Origin: Bremerella cremea
GTDB taxonomy: Bacteria > Planctomycetota > Planctomycetia > Pirellulales > Pirellulaceae
Direction: 5' to 3'
Assembly (NCBI RefSeq): GCF_003335505.1
Contig: NZ_QPEX01000045.1
Coordinates: 310,001 to 374,000, forward strand
DNA length: 64,000 bases
The position numbers and the translations under genes were made by a program. The notes beneath the pieces are model-generated. The model did not search any database. It had not been told where the DNA came from and worked only from the letters and a program-made list of their open reading frames with translations. The number at the start of each line of letters is the position of its first letter. Within the stretch, counting starts at the first letter, position 1. Below, in pieces: positions 26,168 through 34,816 of this stretch.

Positions 26168-28462
26168 ATGCGACCCTACCTGACCGTTATCTACGATTCT
26201 TTCCACGAAGCGTTCGCTTCGCGCGTGCTGTACATTTTGTTGTTGGTCCTATCGGTCGTTCTGCTGGCGATTGCTCCTTTTGGTTACGAAGAAAAGAGAG
26301 CTGCCGAATTTCACCGCATGAGTGTCCGCGATATCCCCGCTTTCTTAGCAGATCTGCGTGAGCAAGAGGCGGGCGATAAACCATCGCCGGGGAAGCACCT
26401 CGTGGCCATCGCGAACCCAGCGTTTCAAACGCTTGTGCGCGGCGACCAGGAAAAGGGAGACGCCCCGAATCGACTCTCTGGCTCACAAGTCGACCAGTTC
26501 GTGGCGGGCCTTAACGACCTACTCAGCCAACCTAAGCTTTATGATCAAGCAGCCTGGCAGAAGCTTCCTCTAAGCTTACGGGCTCAAGACCTCCTTGCCC
26601 AAGGGACCGATAAGCTTTCCGCCGACGAGCTTCTCGAACTCAATCGCCTGCTTCTTCATCGGGCTTTTCCGACTCACCTCGGAGCTGCCCCTAGTGAAGA
26701 GCTGTACCTCAAATATGCGGTCTTCCAATTTCCCGACCCACTGCCTATCTCGAAAGACTTGTTCGCGATGGCCGTGAACCTGACGCTGGCCGGGTTCATC
26801 GATATCATCGTGGGGATGCTGGCTATTTTCATCGCCATTCTCGTTACCGCACCGATTATCCCCCGCACGTTCGAGCCGGGAGCGATCGACCTTTTACTCA
26901 GTAAGCCCGTCTCACGTTCGCTGCTGGTTCTTGCCAAGTACTTGGGTGGCTGCGTCTTCATTTTATTAACGGTGATTTACTTCATCGTCGGCCTATGGCT
27001 GATCGTCGGCTTTCGCTTCGATGTCTGGAGCCAGCCTCTGCTGCTTTGCATTCCGATCTTTATGTTTCAGTTTGCCATCTACTACGCCGTCTCAACGTTT
27101 GCCGGCGTGGTGTGGCGCAATTCGATCGTTTCGATTGTGGTAACGGTTCTTTTCTTCCTCGCTTGCTTTACGGTCGGTACGACGAAGGTCTTTATGGAAG
27201 AAACGGCCATCAATCCGACACGTCTGGTCCGCTTGGTGCCAACAGACGAAGCGTTGGTTGGTGTCACGCAGAACGGTCACTTCGTTCAGTGGAATGAAGG
27301 ATTGCGAGTTTGGGATGATGTTCTGTTGACGGAAAAACGACGCGGCCCCGCTTCGTTGGTGATGCAGTCGGTTTTGGTTGGTCCCATCTATCACGCTCCG
27401 TCGCAATCGCTCATGTACCTGGAACAACCCGCTGGCCGAGGTCGCATGCGGCGTCTAGGAGTCAGCGGAGGCCAGTTCAAAACGGCGCAATGGACCGGCA
27501 ATTGGGTACCGAACGACGTCCCCAATCCTCCAACTGGTGCCTCGTGGATCCTGCAAGATAGCGACAACAATATTCTGGTGGTAGGTTCGACCGGAGTTCA
27601 CTTGTATCAAGATCAGGGGAAAGCCCAAAAACCCAAGTTCCTCGGCTTCGATATTCCTTTCGGTGGCAAGAATGCGTTTTCACGGCTGGGCCCTGAGGAA
27701 GGGGTTCCTTATCTAATGCCGTTTGCCGCCGCGATTGATCGCACCTCCAACCGAATCCTCGTCGCCGATCAAAGCCAGCTTTATTTGCTTCACCCCAACG
27801 AGGACCACCACTATACCGTGCAGAAGCAAACCACGCGGGAAGAGCAGGGGGCGGTTATTGCCGGGCTAACACCGAAGTATGCCGTGATTGCCAAGGAAGA
27901 TGGCTATGTGGAACTTCGCGACGGCCAAACGTTGGAACTACAGGAAACATTGCGTCCCGTTGGCAACGTGGCTCCGGCTGCGGTGGAAACAAGTCCCGAT
28001 GGACAGCAGATTGCCATCCTGTTTCATAGCGGCGATTTGTGGCTATACGATGTTGCCGCAGGGGAGGGCAAGGGGATCGATTCCGATGCCTCAGCGGTTG
28101 CCTTCGACCAAGATCAGATCTTAATCGCCGACGCCTCGACGCATGTTCGTATCGAAAACCTAGCCACCCAAGAAGTCACGCAGTCTTACACCCCGGTCTC
28201 TGACGCTTGGCGATTAACCTATGACTGGATCGTCGAGCCGATTTACTTTGTCTTTCCTAAGCCTGGCGAGCTGAACAAGCTGGTGAAGTACTTGCTGACC
28301 GACCAGTCGAGCAAGGCCTCGCTGGCAGGCCTGGATAGCCTAGGAGATCTCCGAGAAATCCAATCGAGTAACGATGTGCTCCAGCCGGTTATTCACAACG
28401 CTATCTTTATCGCTGTGATGCTGGCAATCACCTGTTTCTATGTCAGTCGATTGGATCTGTAA
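26168..28462 (+). CDS. ABC-2 permease with predicted extramembrane beta-propeller
   Basis: A 764-residue membrane component pairing with the ATPase just upstream. The start is ATG at 26168 (MRPYLTVIYD), the usual opening of this permease type (first helix at residues 20-38). A soluble segment follows, then a block of about five helices from residue ~200 to ~345, including the GFIDIIVGMLAIFIAILV and FEPGAIDLLLSKPVSRS motifs common in ABC-2 permeases. Residues ~355-735 form an insert of repeated strands resembling WD40/PQQ-type blades: ILVVGSTGVHLYQDQG, RILVADQSQLYLLHPNED, ISPDGQQ-like TSPDGQQIAILFHSGDLW and QILIADASTHVRIENL. One helix (FIAVMLAITCFYVSRLDL) ends the protein. ABC-2 permeases normally end after six helices at 250-550 residues. 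Confidence 0.85.
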   Translation: MRPYLTVIYDSFHEAFASRVLYILLLVLSVVLLAIAPFGYEEKRAAEFHRMSVRDIPAFLADLREQEAGDKPSPGKHLVAIANPAFQTLVRGDQEKGDAPNRLSGSQVDQFVAGLNDLLSQPKLYDQAAWQKLPLSLRAQDLLAQGTDKLSADELLELNRLLLHRAFPTHLGAAPSEELYLKYAVFQFPDPLPISKDLFAMAVNLTLAGFIDIIVGMLAIFIAILVTAPIIPRTFEPGAIDLLLSKPVSRSLLVLAKYLGGCVFILLTVIYFIVGLWLIVGFRFDVWSQPLLLCIPIFMFQFAIYYAVSTFAGVVWRNSIVSIVVTVLFFLACFTVGTTKVFMEETAINPTRLVRLVPTDEALVGVTQNGHFVQWNEGLRVWDDVLLTEKRRGPASLVMQSVLVGPIYHAPSQSLMYLEQPAGRGRMRRLGVSGGQFKTAQWTGNWVPNDVPNPPTGASWILQDSDNNILVVGSTGVHLYQDQGKAQKPKFLGFDIPFGGKNAFSRLGPEEGVPYLMPFAAAIDRTSNRILVADQSQLYLLHPNEDHHYTVQKQTTREEQGAVIAGLTPKYAVIAKEDGYVELRDGQTLELQETLRPVGNVAPAAVETSPDGQQIAILFHSGDLWLYDVAAGEGKGIDSDASAVAFDQDQILIADASTHVRIENLATQEVTQSYTPVSDAWRLTYDWIVEPIYFVFPKPGELNKLVKYLLTDQSSKASLAGLDSLGDLREIQSSNDVLQPVIHNAIFIAVMLAITCFYVSRLDL

Positions 28463-28471
28463 GCAAGCCAA

Positions 28472-29929
28472 TTAGCGAACGCGACACTGGAAGCGAATGA
28501 CACCACCTTCAGCTTTGTCCAGTGGGTTAGCAATTTCCCACCGCAACAACTGGCTGCCGGCTTCGTTTGGCTGTGTCATGAACTGAGCATCGATACTGCA
28601 CTGGGCCGAGCCTTCAATATATTCCAGACGTGGCGTCAGGTTATCGATGATCGTGACATTACCCATTTGCTGAGTACCGACATTGTCAAATCGCAAGGTG
28701 AACTCGACGATCTCGCCACTTTGAGCATCTCCCTTGTCGGCGACCTTAATCACACGCAGACGTGGCTCGCCTGGGATCTCAGACCACACAAACTCTTGTG
28801 GCGTGACTCCTTCCGCAACTTCGGAAGCTCGGCTCCCTTCTAACACGACTTGAACGCGTTGGTTCTTGGTCCAGGCGACTGCGTTCTGCAGGCTGGAGGA
28901 AAGGCGAGCCTTTTCTCCTTGCTCGAAGACACCATAACGAATGACGCTTAGGTTTTCGTAAGCTTTGAATTCTTCGATAAAGCGAGCCAGACGCTGGTTG
29001 TTGTAGAGATAGACGCCGGCAATATCTTCTTCCAAAGCGTTTGCCGCCTTACCACCCACCTGGCCACGCAAGGCCAACGGTTGAACAACACCGGCAGGTG
29101 TGCCGTTGTGTTGCTGATTGTTAAGCTTCAGATCAGCATCGAGCCCGGAGAGCTGACGTCCTAAGATGTCTTCGTTAAGCCCGGTCACCTTACGCACCGC
29201 AGCAAAACGAGGCGAGTAAACGCAAACGCGATTACTGGGCGTGACAATACGTTTGCCATCCAAGGTATCGTAGTGACCAATGGTGTCTTCCAAGTCGACG
29301 CCATGCACGCCGAAATCGCCGTCAACCTCGGCTCGCAAGTTTCGGTCGCCGCCGTCGTACAAATATTCATCTTCGGGCCAACAAGGCCCAGCGCGATAGG
29401 GGACCCCAGCGGCTTGGCAAGCCTGGCATCCACCAACGGTATCGCCATGCATGCAAATGGAACTGGGATGCTGACAACCAGGACCACATTGTGGCATGAC
29501 TTGCCCACGTGGAAACGCATAGCTGATCGGCTGGGTGGGAACCGGCATTTGAGCCGCAGCAGGCTGAGCGGAAACGGGCATCTCGGCAGAAGTACGCTGA
29601 ATGCCGGTCGCGGGATATGCAGGCCTTGCTCCAGCAGTATTCACGGCCGATTGAGGAGCCCGAAACGTTTCGCCTTGGAAACGAGGCTGAAAACTCGGCT
29701 GTCCATTGTATCCGCTATCGGGAATTGATTGCCCCGAAGCAGGGGAGGGGGCCGAACTGTACTCGTAGGCCGGGTAGGGCTGATTAAAAACCATCCCTGG
29801 TTCCGGTTGCCCCGGATTCTGTTCCTTTTGCTTCGCCTGGCGATTAAGCGAACAGGCCGAAAATGCCGCACTGCAAGTGAGCAGCAAGGTGCAGGAAACG
29901 ATCTTTTGCAGAGCAAAGTTTGTTTTCAT
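28472..29929 (-). CDS. Exported DUF11-domain protein, probable lipoprotein
   Basis: A 485-residue exported protein. The signal segment is followed by FSACSLN; the Cys near residue 26 fits a lipobox, though a second Cys (LLTCSA) precedes it. Residues ~30-150 are Pro/Gln/Ala-rich and low in complexity. A Cys-rich stretch follows (QCGPGCQHPSSICMHGD, GGCQACQ). The central domain (about 190-370) is well folded but unfamiliar. The C-terminus is a DUF11-type beta-sandwich (GEIVEFTLRFDNVGTQQM, NVTIIDNLTPRLEYIEGSA), common in surface proteins. It is the last gene of a three-gene minus-strand cluster, 19 bases after the previous stop, and converges on the ABC permease with 9 bases between them. A cell-envelope structural role is inferred. 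Confidence 0.85.
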   Translation of the reverse strand: MKTNFALQKIVSCTLLLTCSAAFSACSLNRQAKQKEQNPGQPEPGMVFNQPYPAYEYSSAPSPASGQSIPDSGYNGQPSFQPRFQGETFRAPQSAVNTAGARPAYPATGIQRTSAEMPVSAQPAAAQMPVPTQPISYAFPRGQVMPQCGPGCQHPSSICMHGDTVGGCQACQAAGVPYRAGPCWPEDEYLYDGGDRNLRAEVDGDFGVHGVDLEDTIGHYDTLDGKRIVTPSNRVCVYSPRFAAVRKVTGLNEDILGRQLSGLDADLKLNNQQHNGTPAGVVQPLALRGQVGGKAANALEEDIAGVYLYNNQRLARFIEEFKAYENLSVIRYGVFEQGEKARLSSSLQNAVAWTKNQRVQVVLEGSRASEVAEGVTPQEFVWSEIPGEPRLRVIKVADKGDAQSGEIVEFTLRFDNVGTQQMGNVTIIDNLTPRLEYIEGSAQCSIDAQFMTQPNEAGSQLLRWEIANPLDKAEGGVIRFQCRVR

Positions 29930-29948
29930 CGAGCGTGGCTTCCGTCAT

Positions 29949-30818
29949 CTATCGCTGCGAAGGGTACATGGCTTGCGGAGGCATGTTCGTGTGCGGCACG
30001 GCATAAGGATACGGCTGCCCCGCAGTAGGTGGCACCGCATATTGCGGCATCATCGCTCGCCGAGCCTGCATGGCAGCGGCATCGGTCGGGGCAGGGCCCA
30101 TCGGTACCTGCACGCCACCTTCCGGTGGTTCTGGCACGTTGCCGAATAGTTGAATCGGTGGCGATTGGTAGGTGAATTCGCCCGGCAAATCGTCCGCTGT
30201 CGGGCGGCGCGAACCTAACCGCAAAATGGCGACCGGGCGTCCTAAGACATCGGCAGTGACAATCGGATCTTGCCCGGCCTCTACTTCAAACCACGGCTGA
30301 AAGCTGGGCTGGTATCGATTGGGAATCGCCGTACGAGGGTTTTCGAGATAAACCACACGCGTCACAAATTTTCCGTCCAGGGCAAACTGAAGTTCTTCCT
30401 GGGTGATATGAATTGGAATGGGATATTGCAGTTCCAAGCCAGCCGGTGGATAGGTTCGATCGATGACTTCGACCGTCGGAAAAAGTTCCGCGCCAGGCTG
30501 TAAAGGAATTTGAGAGATGCGGAAGCGATACACGGCGCCAATCAAACAACCGAACGTTTGTGGCGCAGGCATATCTTCGGTAAAGTTCCCATCAACCACC
30601 GGAGCAATGGTCGTTCCCTCCGGCAAGACCAGCTTCACTGGCTGAACATAGCCAGGAATACCGCGGCCCTTGATGTTCTGCAGTTGGCCAATCGCTCCAG
30701 GAGCGAGACGCTCGGTGAAGAGAGGCACCGCTCCGGTTTGAGCTCGGCCGACGTTCGACGCGGCGAGCACCATGAGGGTGGCCAGCAGCAAGATGCTTTG
30801 TTGTCGTATATGTTTCAC
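29949..30818 (-). CDS. Exported protein, paralogue of the upstream lipoprotein
   Basis: A 289-residue exported protein. I start it at GTG 30818 (KHIRQQSILLLATLMVLAAS follows) because AGGGAAGAAG precedes it and a signal peptide ending near GRAQ begins at once; an open frame extends 50 codons further upstream through a hairpin and looks non-coding. The core (GAVYRFRISQIPLQPG, ELFPTVEVIDRTYPP, IPIHITQEELQFALDG, FVTRVVYLENP, DPIVTADVLGRPVAILRLG) matches the lipoprotein at 31021-32175 segment by segment. The last ~60 residues are rich in Pro, Ala, Met and Gln. No function is known; it lies between that paralogue and the DUF11 protein. Confidence 0.8.
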   Translation of the reverse strand: MKHIRQQSILLLATLMVLAASNVGRAQTGAVPLFTERLAPGAIGQLQNIKGRGIPGYVQPVKLVLPEGTTIAPVVDGNFTEDMPAPQTFGCLIGAVYRFRISQIPLQPGAELFPTVEVIDRTYPPAGLELQYPIPIHITQEELQFALDGKFVTRVVYLENPRTAIPNRYQPSFQPWFEVEAGQDPIVTADVLGRPVAILRLGSRRPTADDLPGEFTYQSPPIQLFGNVPEPPEGGVQVPMGPAPTDAAAMQARRAMMPQYAVPPTAGQPYPYAVPHTNMPPQAMYPSQR

Positions 30819-30924
30819 GGCGATCTTCTTCCCTGAAGGTCTGCGTGAGATCGGGGGATGGAAAACGGTTGGCTTGGAATGTTTAGGCTTATTCGCCTTC
30901 CAGGCCCGGTTCTCGCTCCATGGA

Positions 30925-30958
30925 AGTAGGGTCGCGGATGTTTCTCCGCGACCCTGCT
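30925..30958. repeat. Strong GC-rich inverted repeat between the paralogue genes
   Basis: GGGTCGCGGA (30929-30938) pairs perfectly with TCCGCGACCC (30945-30954) around a 6-base loop, extended by four more pairs at the base (one G-T). It lies between the stop of the upstream lipoprotein gene and the GTG of the next gene. No T-run follows on the minus strand; it could attenuate or stabilise the operon mRNA. Confidence 0.6.
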
Positions 30959-30972
30959 CCATTGCCATGGAG

Positions 30973-31016
30973 AATGGTCAGGTCAGCTTGTGCGGTGCAG
31001 GGCACCACTGACCATT
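30973..31016. repeat. Nested hairpin immediately after the lipoprotein stop codon
   Basis: AATGGTCAG (30973-30981) pairs with CTGACCATT (31008-31016); inside it GGTGC (30994-30998) pairs with GCACC (31002-31006). It begins 4 bases past the stop of the minus-strand gene at 31021, so it may end or stabilise that transcript, although the poly-T is on the wrong side for a minus-strand terminator. Confidence 0.5.
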
Positions 31017-31020
31017 TTTC

Positions 31021-32175
31021 TTAGTAACCGCCCTGGGCGGGAACGAATTGGTGCATATCCGAGATCGGCTGCTTCATGTTTGGCGAAGGATGGATATTCT
31101 CTTCGGTAATCCAAGCACGGTTTGGCGGAGTCGGGTAGCTCAGACCTGGACGCTGCTTCACGTGGATAGCCACTTTCGGCGTCGGTCCTGGAATGTGCAT
31201 GTGCGTGTGATTCTTGATCACATGCTTCTGCAGACCAGCAGGTCCACCCAGCGGAATGTGCGGTGGGCCAGGCAATCCGATCGGTGTACCGGTGATCGGC
31301 ATCCCGTAGGAAGGCGTGGTCACGCCGGCAACATAAGGAACCGCGTATGGGTTCGGTGTGGCAGCCGACATTCCCGGAGGCGGAGGCGAACCAGCACCCA
31401 TCGGACCACAGTAAGCAGCCCCTGCCGCTGGAACACCCATCGGCACTCCACCAGCCATTAGGCCTTCCAGTTCTTCACCAGGTACTTCCAAGTCTTTGTT
31501 ACCCAAGCGAATGATGGCCATGATCGAACCACGACGGTCTGCTTCGACAATCGGGTCGACGCCTGGATCCAAGCGAGTCGAGACCAAAGTTTCGACGTTG
31601 GCCAGGGCCAGCTCTTGGTAGTTCGGATCCGGCAGGTAAATTACCTTGGTCACATAAGTACCACTTCGCACTTGAGCGAAGTCATCTTCCGTGAACTGAA
31701 CCGGAATGGCGTTGTGTGCCAGGAAGGCTTCGGTTCGCGGCGTGGCGAAACCTACTTCCAGAGTCGGGTACAACTCGACGCCTGGTTGGCCTTCGATGTT
31801 CGAGATCTTCAGGCGATAGATACCGCCTTGTGGGAAGTTCTTGGAGAACGGCACGACTTTCGGTTCCGAATCGTACATGCCAATTCCGCCAATATCCCAA
31901 CTAACCTGCATCCCGTCGGGCGAGACGAACCGCACTTGGCTGGTCCAACTCGGTGCCGGCATCTGAGGCACCATTCCCGGAGCGATTGGCATGTTGGCCG
32001 AGACCTGTTGAATCGGCGGCGGTGCGACGACTCCTGGTCCTGGTCCACCCACACCTGGGCCCGGTTGCATAAGTTGCTGTGCCGGAGGCAGGTTATGTCC
32101 CCCGACGGCCTGACAGCCAACACCGGCTACAGCCGTCAGGAGCGTCAAGGTCCACATCCACAATGTTTGTTTCAT
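31021..32175 (-). CDS. Pro/Gly-rich lipoprotein, first gene of the three-gene surface cluster
   Basis: A 384-residue probable lipoprotein. The ATG at 32175 has a GAGGGGGAAATC leader; the signal segment LLTAVAGVGC gives an acceptor Cys near residue 21. A Gly/Pro-rich stretch (PGPGVGGPGPGVVAPPP) follows, then the core domain with GGIYRLKISNIEGQPG, VELYPTLEVGFATPR, IPVQFTEDDFAQVRSG, YVTKVIYLPDP and DPIVEADRRGSIMAIIRLG, the same blocks as the protein at 29949-30818. The C-terminus is again Pro/Gly/Tyr-rich and contains several His (KNHTHMHIPG). It looks like an envelope protein with a folded core and flexible arms. Read divergently from the gene at 32476. Confidence 0.83.
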   Translation of the reverse strand: MKQTLWMWTLTLLTAVAGVGCQAVGGHNLPPAQQLMQPGPGVGGPGPGVVAPPPIQQVSANMPIAPGMVPQMPAPSWTSQVRFVSPDGMQVSWDIGGIGMYDSEPKVVPFSKNFPQGGIYRLKISNIEGQPGVELYPTLEVGFATPRTEAFLAHNAIPVQFTEDDFAQVRSGTYVTKVIYLPDPNYQELALANVETLVSTRLDPGVDPIVEADRRGSIMAIIRLGNKDLEVPGEELEGLMAGGVPMGVPAAGAAYCGPMGAGSPPPPGMSAATPNPYAVPYVAGVTTPSYGMPITGTPIGLPGPPHIPLGGPAGLQKHVIKNHTHMHIPGPTPKVAIHVKQRPGLSYPTPPNRAWITEENIHPSPNMKQPISDMHQFVPAQGGY

Positions 32176-32475
32176 GATTTCCCCCTCACTAGACCCTTGC
32201 TGCCGCGCCTTTGCGGCGTTCTCCATGGCAAGAGCGGAGATCCTCTCAGGTATTCATACGTGACGAATGGTTGCGAGCGGTTTCGGACTACGTCTCCGTT
32301 TAGTTCCAAGGAACCTTACGAATGACGTGGACCCAGCCTCAGGGAAACCCTTACAATCCCCTGCGTCGAGTTTCGCAACCGTGCTAAACCCTACGCAGCG
32401 CAAGAATATCCCTGTTGCCAATATTGTTCGGCGCAGCAGGACAGGTTTCTTTGGGAAAACCGTCAAATCCCCGCA
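32176..32475. other. Divergent intergenic region, no gene seen
   Basis: About 300 bases between divergent genes, presumably holding both promoters. GCCGCGCCTTTGCGGCG near 32200 is a short inverted repeat just upstream of the minus-strand gene. I found no convincing -35/-10 pair and no RNA gene. Confidence 0.4.
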
Positions 32476-33345
32476 ATGAAAGATAATCGCTTCAAATTAA
32501 CAGCCATCGCCGCAATAGCATTGCTAGCGGTTGGCGTCGGTTTAGGGGCTGCTTCACAACGTTTTCGTGGTGAAGCAAACCCAACATCCAGGGCAGGGGG
32601 GGGCAGCGAAAGCCAGAACCCTTTGCATCTCAACATCCCACAGCTACTTGCGAACGTCATTCAACGCTGGCAGCAACAAGATGGACTGACTGCCGACGTG
32701 GTATGGCAAGTTGACTTGTTCGGTCAAACGATTCACGGTACCGGTGAATATACGCAGACCGGGCGCGGACGTTCACAACGTCACGGTCTTTCTCTGCGCG
32801 GTGCTGATTCGGCGAGTTCCATTCAACTGCAGCAAGCAGTGCTATCAACTGCGCCGGTGCTGTGGACTCAGTGGAAAACGAATATCGAAGAGTCGGCATC
32901 GATGATTCGCTTAAACGAAATCACTTCGGTCGACCCTAACATGCCCCGTGCTGGCATCGCGCACTTAATCTGGCGTTTGCAAAACACCTACGACTTCAAT
33001 ACGGTCCAGCACATTCGCCAGGGAGAGAAACTGTTCCTGCTGCTTCAAGGAATCAAGAAAGCCGGAAAAGAACAAGAGATGAACCTCTTGCCATTTCTGA
33101 AATCAGAAGCCGATGGCATCTCGATCTTGCTAGACGCATCGACCGGCTTTCCGCATCGCTTGCAGTGGGAAACGCTCCATGATTCACGGCGCGTGCCTAT
33201 CGTGAAAGTCGATCTGATACACATCCGGGGCCAGGTTTCCGCCAATACAGAGCTTCTTCAACCCAAGACCATTGTTCCAGACGCCAAAGACCAAACCGAA
33301 ACCTATCGGCTGGCTGTCTCGTCCGGGGCAGGGGGGCGATACTGA
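32476..33345 (+). CDS. Exported protein of unknown function
   Basis: A 289-residue protein with an N-terminal membrane anchor or uncleaved signal (FKLTAIAAIALLAVGVGLGAA). The remainder is a beta-rich domain: LTADVVWQVDLFGQTIHGTG, EYTQTGRGRSQRHGLSLRG, LFLLLQGIKKAG, LDASTGFPHRLQWETL. A curved sheet with hydrolysable-lipid-binding character, as in LolA/LppX-like proteins, is possible, but I recognise no family with certainty. There is no visible ribosome-binding site before the ATG. Its TGA overlaps the ATG of dtd by one base (TGATG), so the two are translationally coupled. Confidence 0.75.
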   Translation: MKDNRFKLTAIAAIALLAVGVGLGAASQRFRGEANPTSRAGGGSESQNPLHLNIPQLLANVIQRWQQQDGLTADVVWQVDLFGQTIHGTGEYTQTGRGRSQRHGLSLRGADSASSIQLQQAVLSTAPVLWTQWKTNIEESASMIRLNEITSVDPNMPRAGIAHLIWRLQNTYDFNTVQHIRQGEKLFLLLQGIKKAGKEQEMNLLPFLKSEADGISILLDASTGFPHRLQWETLHDSRRVPIVKVDLIHIRGQVSANTELLQPKTIVPDAKDQTETYRLAVSSGAGGRY

Positions 33346-33794
33346 TGCGTGGCGTAGTTCAACGAGTCTCGGAAGCCCATGTCAAAGTCGATGGACAAGT
33401 CGTCGGCCAGATCGCCCAGGGCCTGGTGGTCTTACTAGGCGTGGCCGAAGGAGACACGGCAGCCGACTTGAAGTACCTCGTCGAAAAGACGATTCACCTG
33501 CGGATCTTCGAAGACGAAGATGGCAAAATGAACCGCAGCGTGCTAGATATCGGTGGCAGCATTCTGGCGATCAGTCAGTTCACGCTGCTGGGTGATTGCC
33601 GGAAAGGACGCCGTCCTAGTTTCATTACCGCCGCCAAACCGGAAGAGGCCAACGCGCTGTATGAAGAGTACGTGCGTCTAGTTCGCGAGCAAGGCCTTGC
33701 GGTCGAGACGGGTATCTTTCGTGCCGACATGAAAGTTCACTTGGTGAACGATGGCCCCGTGACGATGATTCTTGATAGCACCAAGACGCTCTAA
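33345..33794 (+). CDS. dtd: D-aminoacyl-tRNA deacylase
   Basis: A 149-residue cytoplasmic enzyme that hydrolyses D-aminoacyl-tRNAs (and Gly-tRNA(Ala)), preventing D-amino acids from entering proteins. It begins MRGVVQRVSEAHVKVDG, the standard opening. The two active-site signatures are present: SQFTLLGDCRKGRRPSF near residues 77-93 and NDGPVTMILDS at the end (cross-subunit GPVT, here followed by Met). Length matches the usual 145-150. The start overlaps the stop of the upstream exported-protein gene by one base. Confidence 0.97.
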   Translation: MRGVVQRVSEAHVKVDGQVVGQIAQGLVVLLGVAEGDTAADLKYLVEKTIHLRIFEDEDGKMNRSVLDIGGSILAISQFTLLGDCRKGRRPSFITAAKPEEANALYEEYVRLVREQGLAVETGIFRADMKVHLVNDGPVTMILDSTKTL

Positions 33795-33797
33795 GTG

Positions 33798-34565
33798 CTA
33801 GCGATTGAATGTTGGCACCTGCTCGGTAGCGATTTGAGGCGTTTGCTGCTGAGGCAGAGGTTCCTCAACAAGCTGTTGCTGCATTTCTTGTGGCGATCGA
33901 TGAAAGCGGTAATGCTGCATCATAACAGGATCACCGACAGCAATAAAAATAAGCAGTATTAGCTTGCTATAGGTTGATACATTCGACCATATACTCTTGG
34001 GATACCAGAACTTAATTGCCGTCCCAAACGACTTCTTGAAGTGAAAGTGGGTTCCTTTCCACTCGACGCTCCAAATTTCATCTAAGATCAAATGCACCAT
34101 GAAACCAATGAACACGGCGGCACTTTTGAAAATGCGAACTTCCAGGTTCTCGCCAGAGACAACTAAGAACGCTAGCAGCGTGCAGGAAATCGCCGCCGGG
34201 ATGCTGTGCCACATACCGCGATGAACCGTGTAGCGTTTGAAAATCTCGACGACGCCAAAACGGATGGTGATGTAAACCAACAGACCAGCTAATGCGATGG
34301 CTTCCGCATTAAGCCCCATATGCTGAAAGCGATCGACCATCAGCATCGGTACCACAGCCGCCAAGAGCGAACTCGTCTCGCGAAGTGGTCGGCCTGAGCC
34401 GGAATCGAGATCTGGCAAGATGCCGGCGATACTGCAAAGCGAGGTCGCCAACATGCAAGTAATCACGCGTGCTGGTTCAGGCGTATCGAGCAACGCGTAG
34501 CCAGCGAAACCAACGCCAACGCCCACCACGGTGCTTGTTGCAATGTGTGTGTTGAAGTCGGCCAT
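33798..34565 (-). CDS. YdjM/DUF457-like membrane-bound metal-dependent hydrolase
   Basis: A 255-residue integral membrane protein of the LexA-binding, inner-membrane-bound hydrolase group. Supporting motifs are FNTHIATSTVVG at the start, GILPDLDSGSGRP at residues 49-60 (a metal-ligand block), YTVHRGMWHSIPAA near 112-125 and MVHLILDEIWSVEW near 160. About five hydrophobic helices are present. The last 60 residues are hydrophilic, ending in a Gln/Pro-rich tail. The biological substrate is unknown. It converges on dtd with 3 bases between stops and diverges from the CvpA-like gene. Confidence 0.83.
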   Translation of the reverse strand: MADFNTHIATSTVVGVGVGFAGYALLDTPEPARVITCMLATSLCSIAGILPDLDSGSGRPLRETSSLLAAVVPMLMVDRFQHMGLNAEAIALAGLLVYITIRFGVVEIFKRYTVHRGMWHSIPAAISCTLLAFLVVSGENLEVRIFKSAAVFIGFMVHLILDEIWSVEWKGTHFHFKKSFGTAIKFWYPKSIWSNVSTYSKLILLIFIAVGDPVMMQHYRFHRSPQEMQQQLVEEPLPQQQTPQIATEQVPTFNR

Positions 34566-34816
34566 CGATTCTCTGCCTCAAAAAAAGTTTTGCTAGCCCC
34601 CCTGCCAGAGCACACATTTTTGGGGTCCGGTTTCCATACGGATGCTGCTTCAGCAAGAGTTCGCCTCTTGTACCGAAATTCGGTCGTTCGATTCCAGACC
34701 AGCTTCGCACCAACTGCTAGCAGCTGCGGAAAGTGACCTTCGGGTTTCCGTTGCTTGTGCGTATACTTTCCCGACTTCGATGGGCGAAGTTTTCAGAGGC
34801 TACGGAACAGCGAATT

